Source: Paludibaculum fermentans
Lineage (GTDB): Bacteria > Acidobacteriota > Terriglobia > Bryobacterales > Bryobacteraceae
DNA length: 64,000 nt
Reading direction: 5' to 3'
Assembly: GCF_015277775.1 (NCBI RefSeq)
Contig: NZ_CP063849.1
Location: 1,488,001-1,552,000 of the forward strand
Part shown: positions 53,898 through 62,043 of the stretch, piece after piece
Layout of the letters: each line of letters begins with the position of its first letter
Position numbering within the stretch: position 1 is the stretch's first letter
Position numbers and translations under genes: made by a program
The notes under the pieces: model-generated
The model's input: the letters and a program-made list of their open reading frames with translations, nothing else
Databases searched by the model: none
Told to the model about the DNA's origin: nothing

Positions 53898-53936
53898 CCC
53901 CTGGTCCGGCAAATCCTGCCGGGCCAGGGGTTTTCC
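53898..53936 (+). terminator. Terminator after the second Oar-like receptor
   Basis: Stem CCCCTGG (53898-53904) / CCAGGGG (53924-53930), with an inner CCGGCA/TGCCGG arm, followed by TTTT, 25 bases after the stop codon. Confidence 0.85.
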
Positions 53937-54008
53937 GTTTCTGGACCCGCAAACCCCCTTGTCACCACCCTGCGAAAGTTGCATCGTCATAGCGGAGGCT
54001 CCTCTGCG

Positions 54009-54467
54009 ATGTCGACACCCGCTTTCGACTCGATTCTCTGCCCCATCGATTTCAGCGATTGCTCGGCCAACGCGCTGCGTTGGGCTGCCTGGCTGGCCGG
54101 GTCGCTGGGCAAGCCCTTGCGCTTGCTGCACGCTGTCCATCTCGACATGCCGGCCTACATCAGCACCGTGCAGAAGGAGGAGATCCTCGATCAGTGGGGG
54201 CAGGTGCAGGCGCAGGCCGAAACGCACCTAAAGGAGTGGGCGGCCAGGAATCTGCCGGCCGGAGTGGAGGTGCACTATGAGATCAGCGATGCTCCGCCGG
54301 TGGAGGCGATCATTGCCTCGGCGCACCGCGACAACTCCTGCGTGGTGATGGGCACGCATGGGCGGACGGGCTGGCGCCAGGTGTGGATGGGTTCCGTCAC
54401 CACCCGCACCATAGAACTGGCCAAAGTGCCGATCCTGGCCATTCCGCCTGATAAGTCTGTATGCTGA
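54009..54467 (+). CDS. Universal stress protein
   Basis: A 152-residue single UspA domain. The N-terminal strand FDSILCPIDFSD and the nucleotide-binding motif G-x2-G-x9-G-S/T as GTHGRTGWRQVWMGS are intact, so ATP binding is expected. The ATG at 54009 is chosen over an upstream frame extension. The gene is followed after 9 bases by a tiny membrane-protein gene with an unusual TGA end. Confidence 0.93.
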   Translation: MSTPAFDSILCPIDFSDCSANALRWAAWLAGSLGKPLRLLHAVHLDMPAYISTVQKEEILDQWGQVQAQAETHLKEWAARNLPAGVEVHYEISDAPPVEAIIASAHRDNSCVVMGTHGRTGWRQVWMGSVTTRTIELAKVPILAIPPDKSVC

Positions 54468-54476
54468 AAGGGATAT

Positions 54477-54566
54477 ATGCCTGAATGGCTGGTGATGGTC
54501 CTGTTCGTGGCCGGCTACTTCGCAGTGATGAAGTTCGTCCTGCCGAAGCTGGGAGTCCCCACTTGA
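54477..54566 (+). CDS. Tiny membrane protein, possible selenoprotein read through TGA
   Basis: Begins 10 bases after the stress-protein stop with an AAGGGA-like ribosome site. To the first TGA (54564-54566) it encodes 29 residues: a transmembrane helix (WLVMVLFVAGYFAVMKFV) then LPKLGVPT. If TGA is read as selenocysteine the frame continues as U-MSASC and ends at TAG 54684-54686 (69 residues). A perfect 9-bp hairpin starts 15 bases after the TGA, the place of a bacterial SECIS. The abrupt end right after GVPT, with MSASC beyond it, suggests that TGA replaces a redox Cys. Alternatively the peptide simply ends there. Confidence 0.55.
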   Translation: MPEWLVMVLFVAGYFAVMKFVLPKLGVPT

Positions 54567-54581
54567 ATGTCGGCCTCCTGC

Positions 54582-54600
54582 GACGCCGGGTCCCGGCGTC
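54582..54600 (+). promoter_or_regulatory. SECIS-like hairpin after in-frame TGA
   Basis: GACGCCGGG (54582-54590), T, CCCGGCGTC (54592-54600): a perfect inverted repeat whose loop would read GGTC/GTC. The loop lies about 23-25 bases after the TGA, inside the 16-37 base range used in bacterial SECIS prediction. No T tract follows, so an intrinsic terminator is less likely. Confidence 0.45.
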
Positions 54601-54647
54601 CTCCCACGACCGGCCAGAATGCGGGCACGCCGCCCGTGGCAGGCGAA

Positions 54648-55199
54648 TTACGGAAGGGCCACCAGGGCGCTGAACGCCCCTCGTAGTTCCCCCGCTTTGT
54701 AGCCCGTGGCTTTGTCCCGGGGATAGTGCGCGTCCAGGGCTTCCTTCACTTCCGGCGCGATTTGATCCCGTGGTCCATGACAGCCCAGGCAGACCGCCTG
54801 TATCGCAATGGGCTTCATCACGCGCAGGAACCGGCGGCCGTTCTCAGTGACTGTCTCTTCCACGGGCGCGACCGGCTGGCCTGCTTCCATCTGTTTCGCC
54901 CACGCCCGCAGATGTTGGGCTTCCCACTCATCCGGCTGATCCTTGGTATTGCGGTACTTGAGGCTGATTCGCCGCAATTCCAGGCCGCGTTCGTGGGCGA
55001 ACTCCTCGGTGACGACTTGCGCGTTCTCGGCACAGGACTTCACCGCTCCGGCGTAGCTGCCCTGCTTCATCTCTTCACTTAGCAACTGCTGCAGCACCCG
55101 GCCCAGGTCGTTGATGGCCGTCGTGGCGCGCTGCCGCGGCGTGGGTTCCTGCGCCCACACCGCGACAGCCAGGAGGAGAATCGCCGCCCGCGCCTTCAT
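54648..55199 (-). CDS. Exported c-type haem protein with Tll0287-like (DUF3365) domain
   Basis: A 183-residue protein with a signal peptide (ARAAILLLAVAVWAQ). One haem site CLGCH lies near residue 137, within the Tll0287-like/DUF3365 pattern (RRISLKYRNTKDQPDEWE ... FLRVMKPIAIQAVCLGCHG). Such domains act as haem-based sensors or electron-transfer modules. It follows the dihaem peroxidase gene by 5 bases, so the two are one operon. Confidence 0.9.
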   Translation of the reverse strand: MKARAAILLLAVAVWAQEPTPRQRATTAINDLGRVLQQLLSEEMKQGSYAGAVKSCAENAQVVTEEFAHERGLELRRISLKYRNTKDQPDEWEAQHLRAWAKQMEAGQPVAPVEETVTENGRRFLRVMKPIAIQAVCLGCHGPRDQIAPEVKEALDAHYPRDKATGYKAGELRGAFSALVALP

Positions 55200-55204
55200 G
55201 GTGG

Positions 55205-56227
55205 TTAGTCCGTCACGTCCGGTTTCGGAGTCTGGGGACCCGAGGCCGGCAGCTTCGGCTTGGTGGTCAGGCTGGCCGGGACTTCACCGGTCAGGGATTT
55301 CAGCCAGGTGACAATCGCGGTTACGTCCGCGGGCGCCATTTTCTGGCCCAGTTGGAACTCCGCCATGCGGTTCACGGCTTCGTCCAGGGTCTTGACCGAG
55401 CCATCGTGATAGTAAGGCGCGGTCTTGTCGATGTTGCGCAGCGAGGGGACCTTGAAGTAGAACTTCTCGCCCTCGTTCTTGGAGATCTTGGACCGGCCTT
55501 CGTCCTTCAGACCGGGGTACGGGTGAGCAGCGCCCAGTTTCTGGTAGGAGGATCCGCCCAGCAGGGTGCCGGAGTGGCAACCGGCGCAGCCGGCGTCCAG
55601 GAACTTCGCGAGGCCGGCCTGCTCCTGCGCAGTCAGGGCTGTCTTGTCGCCAGCCAGGAACTTGTCCCAGCGCGAGGGAGTCACCAGCTTGCGTTCAAAT
55701 ACGCCGATGGCCTTAGCCATGTTGTTGTAGGTCACCGGATCCTTCTCTCCGGGAAATGCCTTGGCAAACAGTGCGACGTACTCCGGCATGGACTTCAAGG
55801 TCTTGACGACAGTGCCCTCGTCCGGCATGGCCATCTCCACGGGATTCAGCACCGGGCCCTTTGCCTGGGCTTCGACATCGGCCGCGCGTCCGTCCCAGAA
55901 CTGGGCCATGTGGAGGGCGGCATTGAACACGGTGGGCGAATTGCGGTTGCCGCGCTGGCCCTTGTGGCCCTCTGAGGTGGCCTCGTTGTCCACTCCGAAC
56001 TTGTCCAGCCGATGGCAGGAGTTGCAGGAGAACTTCTGGCTCTTGGACAGCCGGTTTTCGAAGTACAGCATCCGGCCGAGTTCAATCTTGGCCTGGGTGG
56101 GCGGATTGGCGGTGGAATCCATTGCCGCCGGCAGCGGTTGGAAGACCTTCAGCTTGTAGGCGGGCACCTCGGCAGCCATGGCGCACAGGCCAGTTAACCC
56201 GATCGCAATCAATACTTTAGAATACAT
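55205..56227 (-). CDS. Dihaem cytochrome c peroxidase (MauG/CCP family)
   Basis: A 340-residue periplasmic enzyme with two haem sites, CNSCH and CAGCH, spaced as in bacterial cytochrome c peroxidases. Other family segments are LGRMLYFENRLSKSQKFSC, QFWDGRAADVEAQAKGPVLNPVEM and VPSLRNIDKTAPYYHDG. It reduces hydrogen peroxide with electrons from cytochromes, or modifies a protein as MauG does. ATG 56227 is preceded by GGGAGGTG and a signal peptide (MYSKVLIAIGLTGLCAMAA) follows. It is co-transcribed with the haem sensor-like gene and divergent from tetR. Confidence 0.94.
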   Translation of the reverse strand: MYSKVLIAIGLTGLCAMAAEVPAYKLKVFQPLPAAMDSTANPPTQAKIELGRMLYFENRLSKSQKFSCNSCHRLDKFGVDNEATSEGHKGQRGNRNSPTVFNAALHMAQFWDGRAADVEAQAKGPVLNPVEMAMPDEGTVVKTLKSMPEYVALFAKAFPGEKDPVTYNNMAKAIGVFERKLVTPSRWDKFLAGDKTALTAQEQAGLAKFLDAGCAGCHSGTLLGGSSYQKLGAAHPYPGLKDEGRSKISKNEGEKFYFKVPSLRNIDKTAPYYHDGSVKTLDEAVNRMAEFQLGQKMAPADVTAIVTWLKSLTGEVPASLTTKPKLPASGPQTPKPDVTD

Positions 56228-56353
56228 TATGACACCTCCCTGCACAGAATCTATCACGACTACCGGCTGGTGGGAACCACGCGCCTCGAGTGTGAGAGCG
56301 TACTCTTCGATCTTGTCGTTTTCCTCCATAATCCGTCAACATTCGAACACATC

Positions 56354-56382
56354 TTGTCAAAATGAACGCCGTTCAGTATGCT
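56354..56382 (+). promoter_or_regulatory. tetR promoter with operator in the spacer
   Basis: TTGTCA (56354-56359), 17-base spacer, TATGCT (56377-56382). The palindrome TGAACGCCGTTCA (56363-56375) fills the spacer. It shares TGAAC-N3-GTTCAG with the site at the exporter promoter, so TetR probably represses its own gene. Confidence 0.75.
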
Positions 56383-56405
56383 GGGACCGGAACGGTATTT
56401 GATAT

Positions 56406-57020
56406 ATGGGCACCGCTGAACGACGCGCCAGAGAGAAGGATGAGCTCCGCCGCAGGATTCTGGAGGCGGCGACGGCCCTCTTCCTGGAGCAAGGGTATGA
56501 GAGCGTCTCGATGCGCAAGATCGCCGATCGCATCGAGTACGCGCCCTCCACGATCTACCTGTACTTCAAGGACAAAGTGGAGCTGGTTTCCAGCATCTGC
56601 TTTGAGACGTTCGCTGAGCTCGACCGGCGCCTGGAAGCCATTCTCAGCCTGAGGCTGACTCCGCTCGAAACGCTGCGCCGCAGCCTGGTCGACTACATCT
56701 ACTTTGGCTTGGAGCATCCCAGCCACTACACCTTCGTCTTCTGTACGCCTCCGGCTGTCTTCCGGGACATGGGCCCGGAGCAGCATTCGGATATCAACGG
56801 CATGGCGATGGCTTCCTTCGATCGCCTCCGGGTAGGCATCAAGGCGTGCATGGAAGACGGTTCCATCCGGGTGGATGACGTGGAGACCACCGCGCAGTCG
56901 GCCTGGCTCTTCGTCCACGGCGTCACCACAGGCCTGGTGGTCGACTGCGGCTTCCCGTTTGTCGACCGGACGATGCTGATCGAGACTTCCATCGACCGCC
57001 TGATCCGCGGACTAAATTAA
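56406..57020 (+). CDS. TetR-family repressor of the ABC exporter operon
   Basis: A 204-residue regulator. The TetR N-terminal helix-turn-helix reads ILEAATALFLEQGYESVSMRKIADRIEYAPSTIYLYFKDK. The C-terminal domain (YIYFGLEHPSHYTFVFCTPP; WLFVHGVTTGLVV) belongs to the WHG/TetR_C_33 type. It lies 87 bases upstream of a DevBCA/TolC-like exporter operon. Matching palindromes at both promoters imply that it controls itself and the exporter, with release by a small molecule. Confidence 0.93.
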   Translation: MGTAERRAREKDELRRRILEAATALFLEQGYESVSMRKIADRIEYAPSTIYLYFKDKVELVSSICFETFAELDRRLEAILSLRLTPLETLRRSLVDYIYFGLEHPSHYTFVFCTPPAVFRDMGPEQHSDINGMAMASFDRLRVGIKACMEDGSIRVDDVETTAQSAWLFVHGVTTGLVVDCGFPFVDRTMLIETSIDRLIRGLN

Positions 57021-57032
57021 CAAGTATTCCTA

Positions 57033-57073
57033 TTGACTCGGGAGAACACTAACCGTATAGTGAACAGTGTTCA
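57033..57073 (+). promoter_or_regulatory. ABC-exporter promoter with TetR operator
   Basis: TTGACT (57033-57038), 17-base spacer, TATAGT (57056-57061), a strong sigma-70 promoter. The operator TGAACAGTGTTCA (57061-57073) begins at the last base of the -10 and covers the start point. A second inverted repeat CAGTAAC (57072-57078) / GTTACTG (57088-57094) lies in the leader. Confidence 0.8.
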
Positions 57074-57107
57074 GTAACAGATGGTTCGTTACTGAGCGGA
57101 CACTGTT

Positions 57108-58238
57108 ATGGTTACTCTAGCCTGGAAGAATCTCATTCACGACAAGGTGCGGCTGGTGGTCACGCTGGTCGGCATTGTCTTTGCGCTGGTCCTCATCCTG
57201 GTCCAGTTCGGGTTGTTCCTGAGCTTCATGGACACCAGTGCCAACATCGTCGAGCGGAGTGGGGCCAGCCTTTGGATTTCGGCTCCGCAACTGCCCTACG
57301 TCAACGGCGCCTCGCCGATCCAGGAATCGAAGCGCTGGAAGGCGATGGAAGTGCCCGGGGTGGAGCGGGTGGATCGCTACATCCTGGCCTGGGTGCCCTG
57401 GAAGCTGCCCTCTGGCGCGATAGAGAACGTCCAGATCACCGGATTCTCGCTGGAGAGCAGGCTGGGCGGACCCTGGAACCTGACGGCCGGCAACGTCGAG
57501 GACCTGCGGGGCGAGGACACGGTGATCGTCGATGAGCTCTATAAGGAGAAGCTCGGCGTCACCCACCTGGGACAGACGGTGGAGATCAGCAACCACCGGG
57601 CGCGCGTTGTCGGGTTCACCCGGGGGATTCGCAGCTTCACGACGGCTCCCTTCGTGTTCTGCTCGTTCAAGAACGCGCAGAACTACGCGGGCGGGGTCTT
57701 GAAAGAGAACCAGACGATGTTCCTGCTGGTGCGGGCGGCCGCTGGAGTCGACATCGAGCAGCTCAAGGCCGCGATGAAGGCGAAGCTGGGCGACTTCGAC
57801 GTGCTGTCGAACGCCGAGATGCACAAGCGGACCCAGATTTACTGGGTCTTCCAGACAGGCGCAGGCATTACGACGTTGCTGGGCGCGATTCTCGGCCTGA
57901 TCGTCGGCATTGTGGTGGTGGCCCAAACGATCTATGCGGCGACTGTCGACCATATCCGCGAGTTCGGCACCTTGAAGGCGATGGGCGCCACCAACTCGCG
58001 AATCTACCAGGTGATTCTGGCCCAGGCGGCCATGAGCGGCATCTTCGGCTACATCCTGGCGATGGCGATTGCCGCGCCGATCTCGCAATCCAGCCAGAAC
58101 GGCAATGCGCCCATCGCGCTGCCGCCGGAAGTGGCCGCGGGCACCCTGGCCCTGGCCATTGCGATGTGCGCGGGGGCTTCCATCATTTCGATTCGCAAAG
58201 CAACGCGGATCGACCCAGCCATGGTCTTTCGAGGCTAA
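57108..58238 (+). CDS. ABC transporter permease (DevC-like)
   Basis: A 376-residue FtsX/DevC-type permease: one N-terminal helix (LVVTLVGIVFALVLILVQFGLFLSF), a periplasmic MacB-like domain, and three C-terminal helices (LLGAILGLIVGIVVVAQTIYAA; GIFGYILAMAIAAP; LALAIAMCAGASIISI). The coupling segment REFGTLKAMGATNSRIYQVIL contacts the ATPase. It is the first gene of a permease/ATPase/fusion-protein/TolC operon. DevBCA-type pumps export glycolipids, siderophore-like or toxic compounds. Confidence 0.92.
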   Translation: MVTLAWKNLIHDKVRLVVTLVGIVFALVLILVQFGLFLSFMDTSANIVERSGASLWISAPQLPYVNGASPIQESKRWKAMEVPGVERVDRYILAWVPWKLPSGAIENVQITGFSLESRLGGPWNLTAGNVEDLRGEDTVIVDELYKEKLGVTHLGQTVEISNHRARVVGFTRGIRSFTTAPFVFCSFKNAQNYAGGVLKENQTMFLLVRAAAGVDIEQLKAAMKAKLGDFDVLSNAEMHKRTQIYWVFQTGAGITTLLGAILGLIVGIVVVAQTIYAATVDHIREFGTLKAMGATNSRIYQVILAQAAMSGIFGYILAMAIAAPISQSSQNGNAPIALPPEVAAGTLALAIAMCAGASIISIRKATRIDPAMVFRG

Positions 58239-58251
58239 TAAGGACACAGCA

Positions 58252-58947
58252 ATGATTGAAATCCGGAACGTAGTCAAAACCTACGGGAGAGGGAGTGCGG
58301 CCGTGCACGCCCTGAACGGGGTCGACCTGGATGTCAGCCCGGGTGAAGTGCTGATGCTGATGGGGCCGTCGGGCAGCGGCAAGACGACGCTGCTGTCCAT
58401 CATGGGCTGCATCCTGCAAGCGACTTCGGGCAGTGTCAGGATCGCCGGGCAGGAGATCGTTGGGCTGGCGGAGAAGAAGCTGCCCAAGGTGCGGCTGGAT
58501 CACTTCGGCTTCATCTTCCAGGGCTTCAATCTGTTCCCTGCCCTGACGGCGAGGGAGAACGTCGAGCTCACATTGAAGTTGAAGGGCATCTCGGGCTCGG
58601 CCGGACGGAAGCGGGCCGAACACCTGTTGGAACAGGTGGGCCTGGCGGACAAGTTCAAGTCGTATCCGGCGGATCTGAGCGGCGGCCAGAAGCAGCGCAT
58701 TGCGATTGCGCGGGCGCTGGCCGGGGATCCGCCCATCATCCTGGCCGACGAACCGACGGCAGCGCTGGATTCGCACTCGGGCCTGACCGTGATGGAGATT
58801 CTCACCAGCCTGGCCCGCGAACGCGATCGCGCGGTGGTGGTGGTGACACACGATAGCCGCGTGCTGCACTACGCAGACCGCATTGTTCACATCGCCGACG
58901 GCAGGATCGCCGGATCGGAAGAAGACGCAAAGGAGGAGGCCGCATGA
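58252..58947 (+). CDS. ABC transporter ATPase (DevA/MacB-like)
   Basis: A 231-residue ATPase. Walker A GPSGSGKTT (about 38-46), Q-loop FIFQGFNLFP, signature LSGGQKQRIAIARAL, Walker B IILADEPTAALD and H-loop VVVVTHD are complete. The ATG at 58252 is preferred; upstream codons belong to the permease shadow. It powers the DevC-like permease and overlaps the fusion-protein gene by 4 bases. Confidence 0.95.
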   Translation: MIEIRNVVKTYGRGSAAVHALNGVDLDVSPGEVLMLMGPSGSGKTTLLSIMGCILQATSGSVRIAGQEIVGLAEKKLPKVRLDHFGFIFQGFNLFPALTARENVELTLKLKGISGSAGRKRAEHLLEQVGLADKFKSYPADLSGGQKQRIAIARALAGDPPIILADEPTAALDSHSGLTVMEILTSLARERDRAVVVVTHDSRVLHYADRIVHIADGRIAGSEEDAKEEAA

Positions 58948-59978
58948 AGAAGACATGGAGTGTCGTGACGATCCTGCTGGCGGGCGCCGCAGTGGCACTG
59001 ACGATCAGCAGCCGGCGGCAGGTGCAGGCGGCTCCGGCGAATGTGCCAGCGGCGGCCGCGAAGCAAGGCAACTTCATCTCAGCCGCTGGCCGGGTGGAAC
59101 CGGCGGGCGAAGAGATTAAGGTTGGCAGCGAAATGGACGGCAAGCTGGCCCGGGTGGTGGTGGAAGAGGGCGACAGCGTGAAGCGCGGGCAGGTGCTGGC
59201 GGTGCTGACCAACAGCGACTACCAGGCTCGGGTGGAGTTGGCGAAGGCGACAGTGAGTGAGCGGCGGGCGTCGCTGGACCGGCTGCGGAACGGGGCTCGC
59301 GAGGAAGAGAAACGCGAGAGCGAAGCGCAGTTGCGGGAAGCGATGGCGCAGATGCAGACGGCGTTGTCGGAGCGCGACCGGCGGCAGACGCTGCTGGACC
59401 GCGGGGCGATTTCGAGGAGTGAGTACGACCTGACGGCCCGGGATTACGAGACGGCGCGGGCGCGGGTGGATGCGGCGCGGGAGCGGCTGGCGGTGGTCCG
59501 GCAGCAGTCGCGTGTCGAGGACATCCGGCGGGCGGAGGCGGAGCTGGCGCAGTCCGAGGCGAACGTGGCGGAGTCGCAGGCGCTGCTGGAGAAGACGTAT
59601 GTCCGGTCGCCCATCGATGGCCGCGTGCTGCGGAAATACCGCAAGAGCGGCGAGAGCGTGTCAGGCAAGGGGGACACGCCCATCGTGTCGCTGGGCGACC
59701 TGGACCGGCTGCGGGTGCGGGTGGATGTCGATGAAGTGGATGTCGCGAAACTGCACGTGGGGCAGTCCGCCTGGGTGACGGCGGATGCGTATAGCGGCCG
59801 GAAGTTCACGGGGAAAGTCGTGCGGATCGGGCAGGCGCTGGGCCGCAAGAACGTGCGGACGGATGAGCCGAGCGAGCGCGTGGATACGAAGATCCTGGAG
59901 ACGCTGGTGGAACTGGATGCCGGCCAGCAGTTGCCGGTGGGGCTGCGCGTCGATGCCTTCCTGGAGGTCCAGAAGTGA
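58944..59978 (+). CDS. HlyD/DevB-type membrane-fusion protein
   Basis: A 344-residue periplasmic adaptor: N-terminal anchor (WSVVTILLAGAAVALTI), barrel-sandwich/lipoyl half (GRVEPAGEEIKVGSEMDGKLARVVVEEGDSVKRGQVLA), a long helical hairpin rich in Ala, Glu and Arg (about 85-205), the second lipoyl half (YVRSPIDGRVLRKYRKSGESV) and a beta-barrel domain. It bridges the inner-membrane pump and the TolC-like channel. ATGA overlap with the ATPase gene and GTGA with the next gene. Confidence 0.94.
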   Translation: MKKTWSVVTILLAGAAVALTISSRRQVQAAPANVPAAAAKQGNFISAAGRVEPAGEEIKVGSEMDGKLARVVVEEGDSVKRGQVLAVLTNSDYQARVELAKATVSERRASLDRLRNGAREEEKRESEAQLREAMAQMQTALSERDRRQTLLDRGAISRSEYDLTARDYETARARVDAARERLAVVRQQSRVEDIRRAEAELAQSEANVAESQALLEKTYVRSPIDGRVLRKYRKSGESVSGKGDTPIVSLGDLDRLRVRVDVDEVDVAKLHVGQSAWVTADAYSGRKFTGKVVRIGQALGRKNVRTDEPSERVDTKILETLVELDAGQQLPVGLRVDAFLEVQK

Positions 59979-61234
59979 AACGGTATCTGTGGGCGCTGCT
60001 ACTGACGGCGCCGGTTTGGGCGGAGCGGCTGACGCTGGAACAGGCGCTGGCGACCGCGGAGAAGGCGAGTCCGGAGGTGCAGGAGGCGCGGCTTCGCGCC
60101 TTGGAGGGCGAGGCGCAGGCCCTGGCGCAGAAGGCGGCGCTGTTGCCGCAACTGGGTGTGAACCTGGGGTTGAGCTATCAGACGACGAACCTGCAGGGGA
60201 TCGGGGTGATTGCTCCGGGGTTCCCGTCACGGGTCGGTCCTTACCGCGTGTTTGACGCCAGGCCGAGGTTGACGCAGCAGGTGCTGGATCTGTCGCTGCT
60301 GGCACAGTATCGCGCGGCCAAGGCGCGAGCCGGGCAAGCGAAGTTCGAGGCGGAGACGACGGCGGAGCGGACGCGGCTGGCGGTGATCCAGATCTACCTG
60401 CAGACGCTGGCATCGGACTCGCGGGCGCGGGCGGCGGAGTCGCGGGTGGAGACGGCCCAGGCGGTGTTGCGGCAGGTGGGCGACGCGGAGAAGGCCGGGA
60501 CGTCGAGCAAGCTGGATGTGGCGCGAGCGACACAGCGGATCGAGTCCGAACAGGCGACGCTGATTCTGGCGCGGCGCGATCGGGACTCGCTGCTGACGAC
60601 CTTGAAGAAGACGATCGGCGTGGCGCAGAGCACGGACATGGAGGTGGTGGAGTTCACTCCGAATGCGGCGGAACCGGGCGCGGGCGTGAGGCCCGAGTCG
60701 CTGGCGTTGGAGGCGAAGCGCAAGGTGCTGGATGAAGAGAAGCGCCAGGCGGAGAAGCAGCGGTACCCGAAGATTGGAGCGTTCGGCGACTATGGCGTGC
60801 TGGGCCAGGATCCGTCGAACTCGCTGAGTACGTATACGGTGGGCGTGACGGTGGCGGTGCCGGTGTGGACCAGCGGCCGGATCGAGAACGAGATCAAAGC
60901 GGCGCGGCTGCGGTTGCAGCAATTGGATCAGCAGAAGCGGGCGCTGGACCTGGCGATCGACCAGGAGTCGGCACAGGCTCGGTTGGAGCGCGATGCGGCG
61001 CGGCTGGCGCTGGAGTCGGCGTCGAAGGCAACGGCGGCGGCGCGGGAGTCGTTGGAACTGGCGCGGCTGCGCTATGGCGCGGGCCTGACGACCAACCTGG
61101 ATGTGATCACGGCGCAGGGTAACCTGGCGCAGACCGAAGAGGAAGAGATCCGCACGAGGTATGAGGGGCTGCTCGCGTCGGCCAATCTGGCGCGCGCCCG
61201 CGGAGATGTGATGTCGTTTGTGCGGACGCGCTGA
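59975..61234 (+). CDS. TolC-family outer-membrane efflux protein
   Basis: A 419-residue protein with a signal peptide (RYLWALLLTAPVWA) and two OEP repeats: LTLEQALATAEKASPEVQEARL at the start and SLELARLRYGAGLTTNLDVITAQGNLAQTEEEEIRTRYEGLLASANLARARG at the end. The long coiled segments in between form the tunnel. It starts at GTG overlapping the fusion-protein stop. It completes the tripartite exporter and is the last gene of the operon. Confidence 0.94.
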   Translation: MKRYLWALLLTAPVWAERLTLEQALATAEKASPEVQEARLRALEGEAQALAQKAALLPQLGVNLGLSYQTTNLQGIGVIAPGFPSRVGPYRVFDARPRLTQQVLDLSLLAQYRAAKARAGQAKFEAETTAERTRLAVIQIYLQTLASDSRARAAESRVETAQAVLRQVGDAEKAGTSSKLDVARATQRIESEQATLILARRDRDSLLTTLKKTIGVAQSTDMEVVEFTPNAAEPGAGVRPESLALEAKRKVLDEEKRQAEKQRYPKIGAFGDYGVLGQDPSNSLSTYTVGVTVAVPVWTSGRIENEIKAARLRLQQLDQQKRALDLAIDQESAQARLERDAARLALESASKATAAARESLELARLRYGAGLTTNLDVITAQGNLAQTEEEEIRTRYEGLLASANLARARGDVMSFVRTR

Positions 61235-61257
61235 AGAGGCTGCATTAGACTAAGTAG

Positions 61258-62043
61258 ATGGAACTCCCCATCTACCAGGTAGACGCCTTTTCCAGCGGCG
61301 TGTTTGCAGGAAATCCCGCGGCGATATGCCCGCTGGAGTCCTGGCTGCCGGCAGAGACGATGCAGTCGATTGCGGCGGAGAACAACCTGGCCGAGACCGC
61401 GTACTTTGTGAAGACGGGCGACCGGTATCATTTGCGCTGGTTCACGCCCGCCGTGGAGGTGGACCTGTGCGGGCACGCTACGCTGGCCTCGGCGTATGTC
61501 ATTTTCCGGCTCCTGGATACGGCGGCGGACGTTGTGCGGTTCGACACGTTGAGCGGCGAACTGGTGGTGACGAAGGAGGGCGAGCGGTTGTCGATGGACT
61601 TCCCTGCCCGGCCGGCGGAAGCGGTGCGGCCCTGTCCCGGCCTGGTGCAGGCGTTGGGCGGATCACCGAAACAGGTGCTGGCCTCGCGGGACTACCTGGT
61701 GGTCTACGAGACGGAGGAAGAGATCCACGCCCTGACGCCGGACATGACGGCGCTGTGTTCGATCGACCGGTTTGCGGTAATTGTGACCGCTCCGTCGTCG
61801 ACCCCGGGCGTGGACTTCGTGTCGCGCTTTTTCGCGCCTTCGCAGGGTGTGCCGGAGGATCCGGTCACGGGGTCGGCGCACTGCACGCTGATCCCGTATT
61901 GGGCGCAGCGGCTGGGCAAGACGGAATTAGTGGCTCGACAAGTGTCAAAGCGCGGCGGGACGCTGTTTTGCGCGTTGCGCGGCGAACGGGTGGGCATCGC
62001 CGGAGAGGCGGCACTGTATCTTCGCGGCAGCATAGAGTTTTGA
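61258..62043 (+). CDS. PhzF-family isomerase/epimerase-like protein
   Basis: A 261-residue protein with the PhzF/DapF-like double fold. Signatures: YQVDAFSSGVFAGNPAAI at the N-terminus, the catalytic Glu46 in NLAETAYF, LCGHATLASAYV and DPVTGSAHC. PhzF isomerises dihydro-3-hydroxyanthranilate in phenazine synthesis, but most family members have unknown substrates and no phenazine genes are nearby. It begins 23 bases after the TolC-like gene and may share the exporter transcript. Confidence 0.92.
   Translation: MELPIYQVDAFSSGVFAGNPAAICPLESWLPAETMQSIAAENNLAETAYFVKTGDRYHLRWFTPAVEVDLCGHATLASAYVIFRLLDTAADVVRFDTLSGELVVTKEGERLSMDFPARPAEAVRPCPGLVQALGGSPKQVLASRDYLVVYETEEEIHALTPDMTALCSIDRFAVIVTAPSSTPGVDFVSRFFAPSQGVPEDPVTGSAHCTLIPYWAQRLGKTELVARQVSKRGGTLFCALRGERVGIAGEAALYLRGSIEF

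Noticed and set aside
54582-54600. Intrinsic terminator after the universal stress gene
   Set aside because: The hairpin is strong but no T tract follows on either side, so a terminator reading is weaker than the SECIS-like one; it is not excluded.
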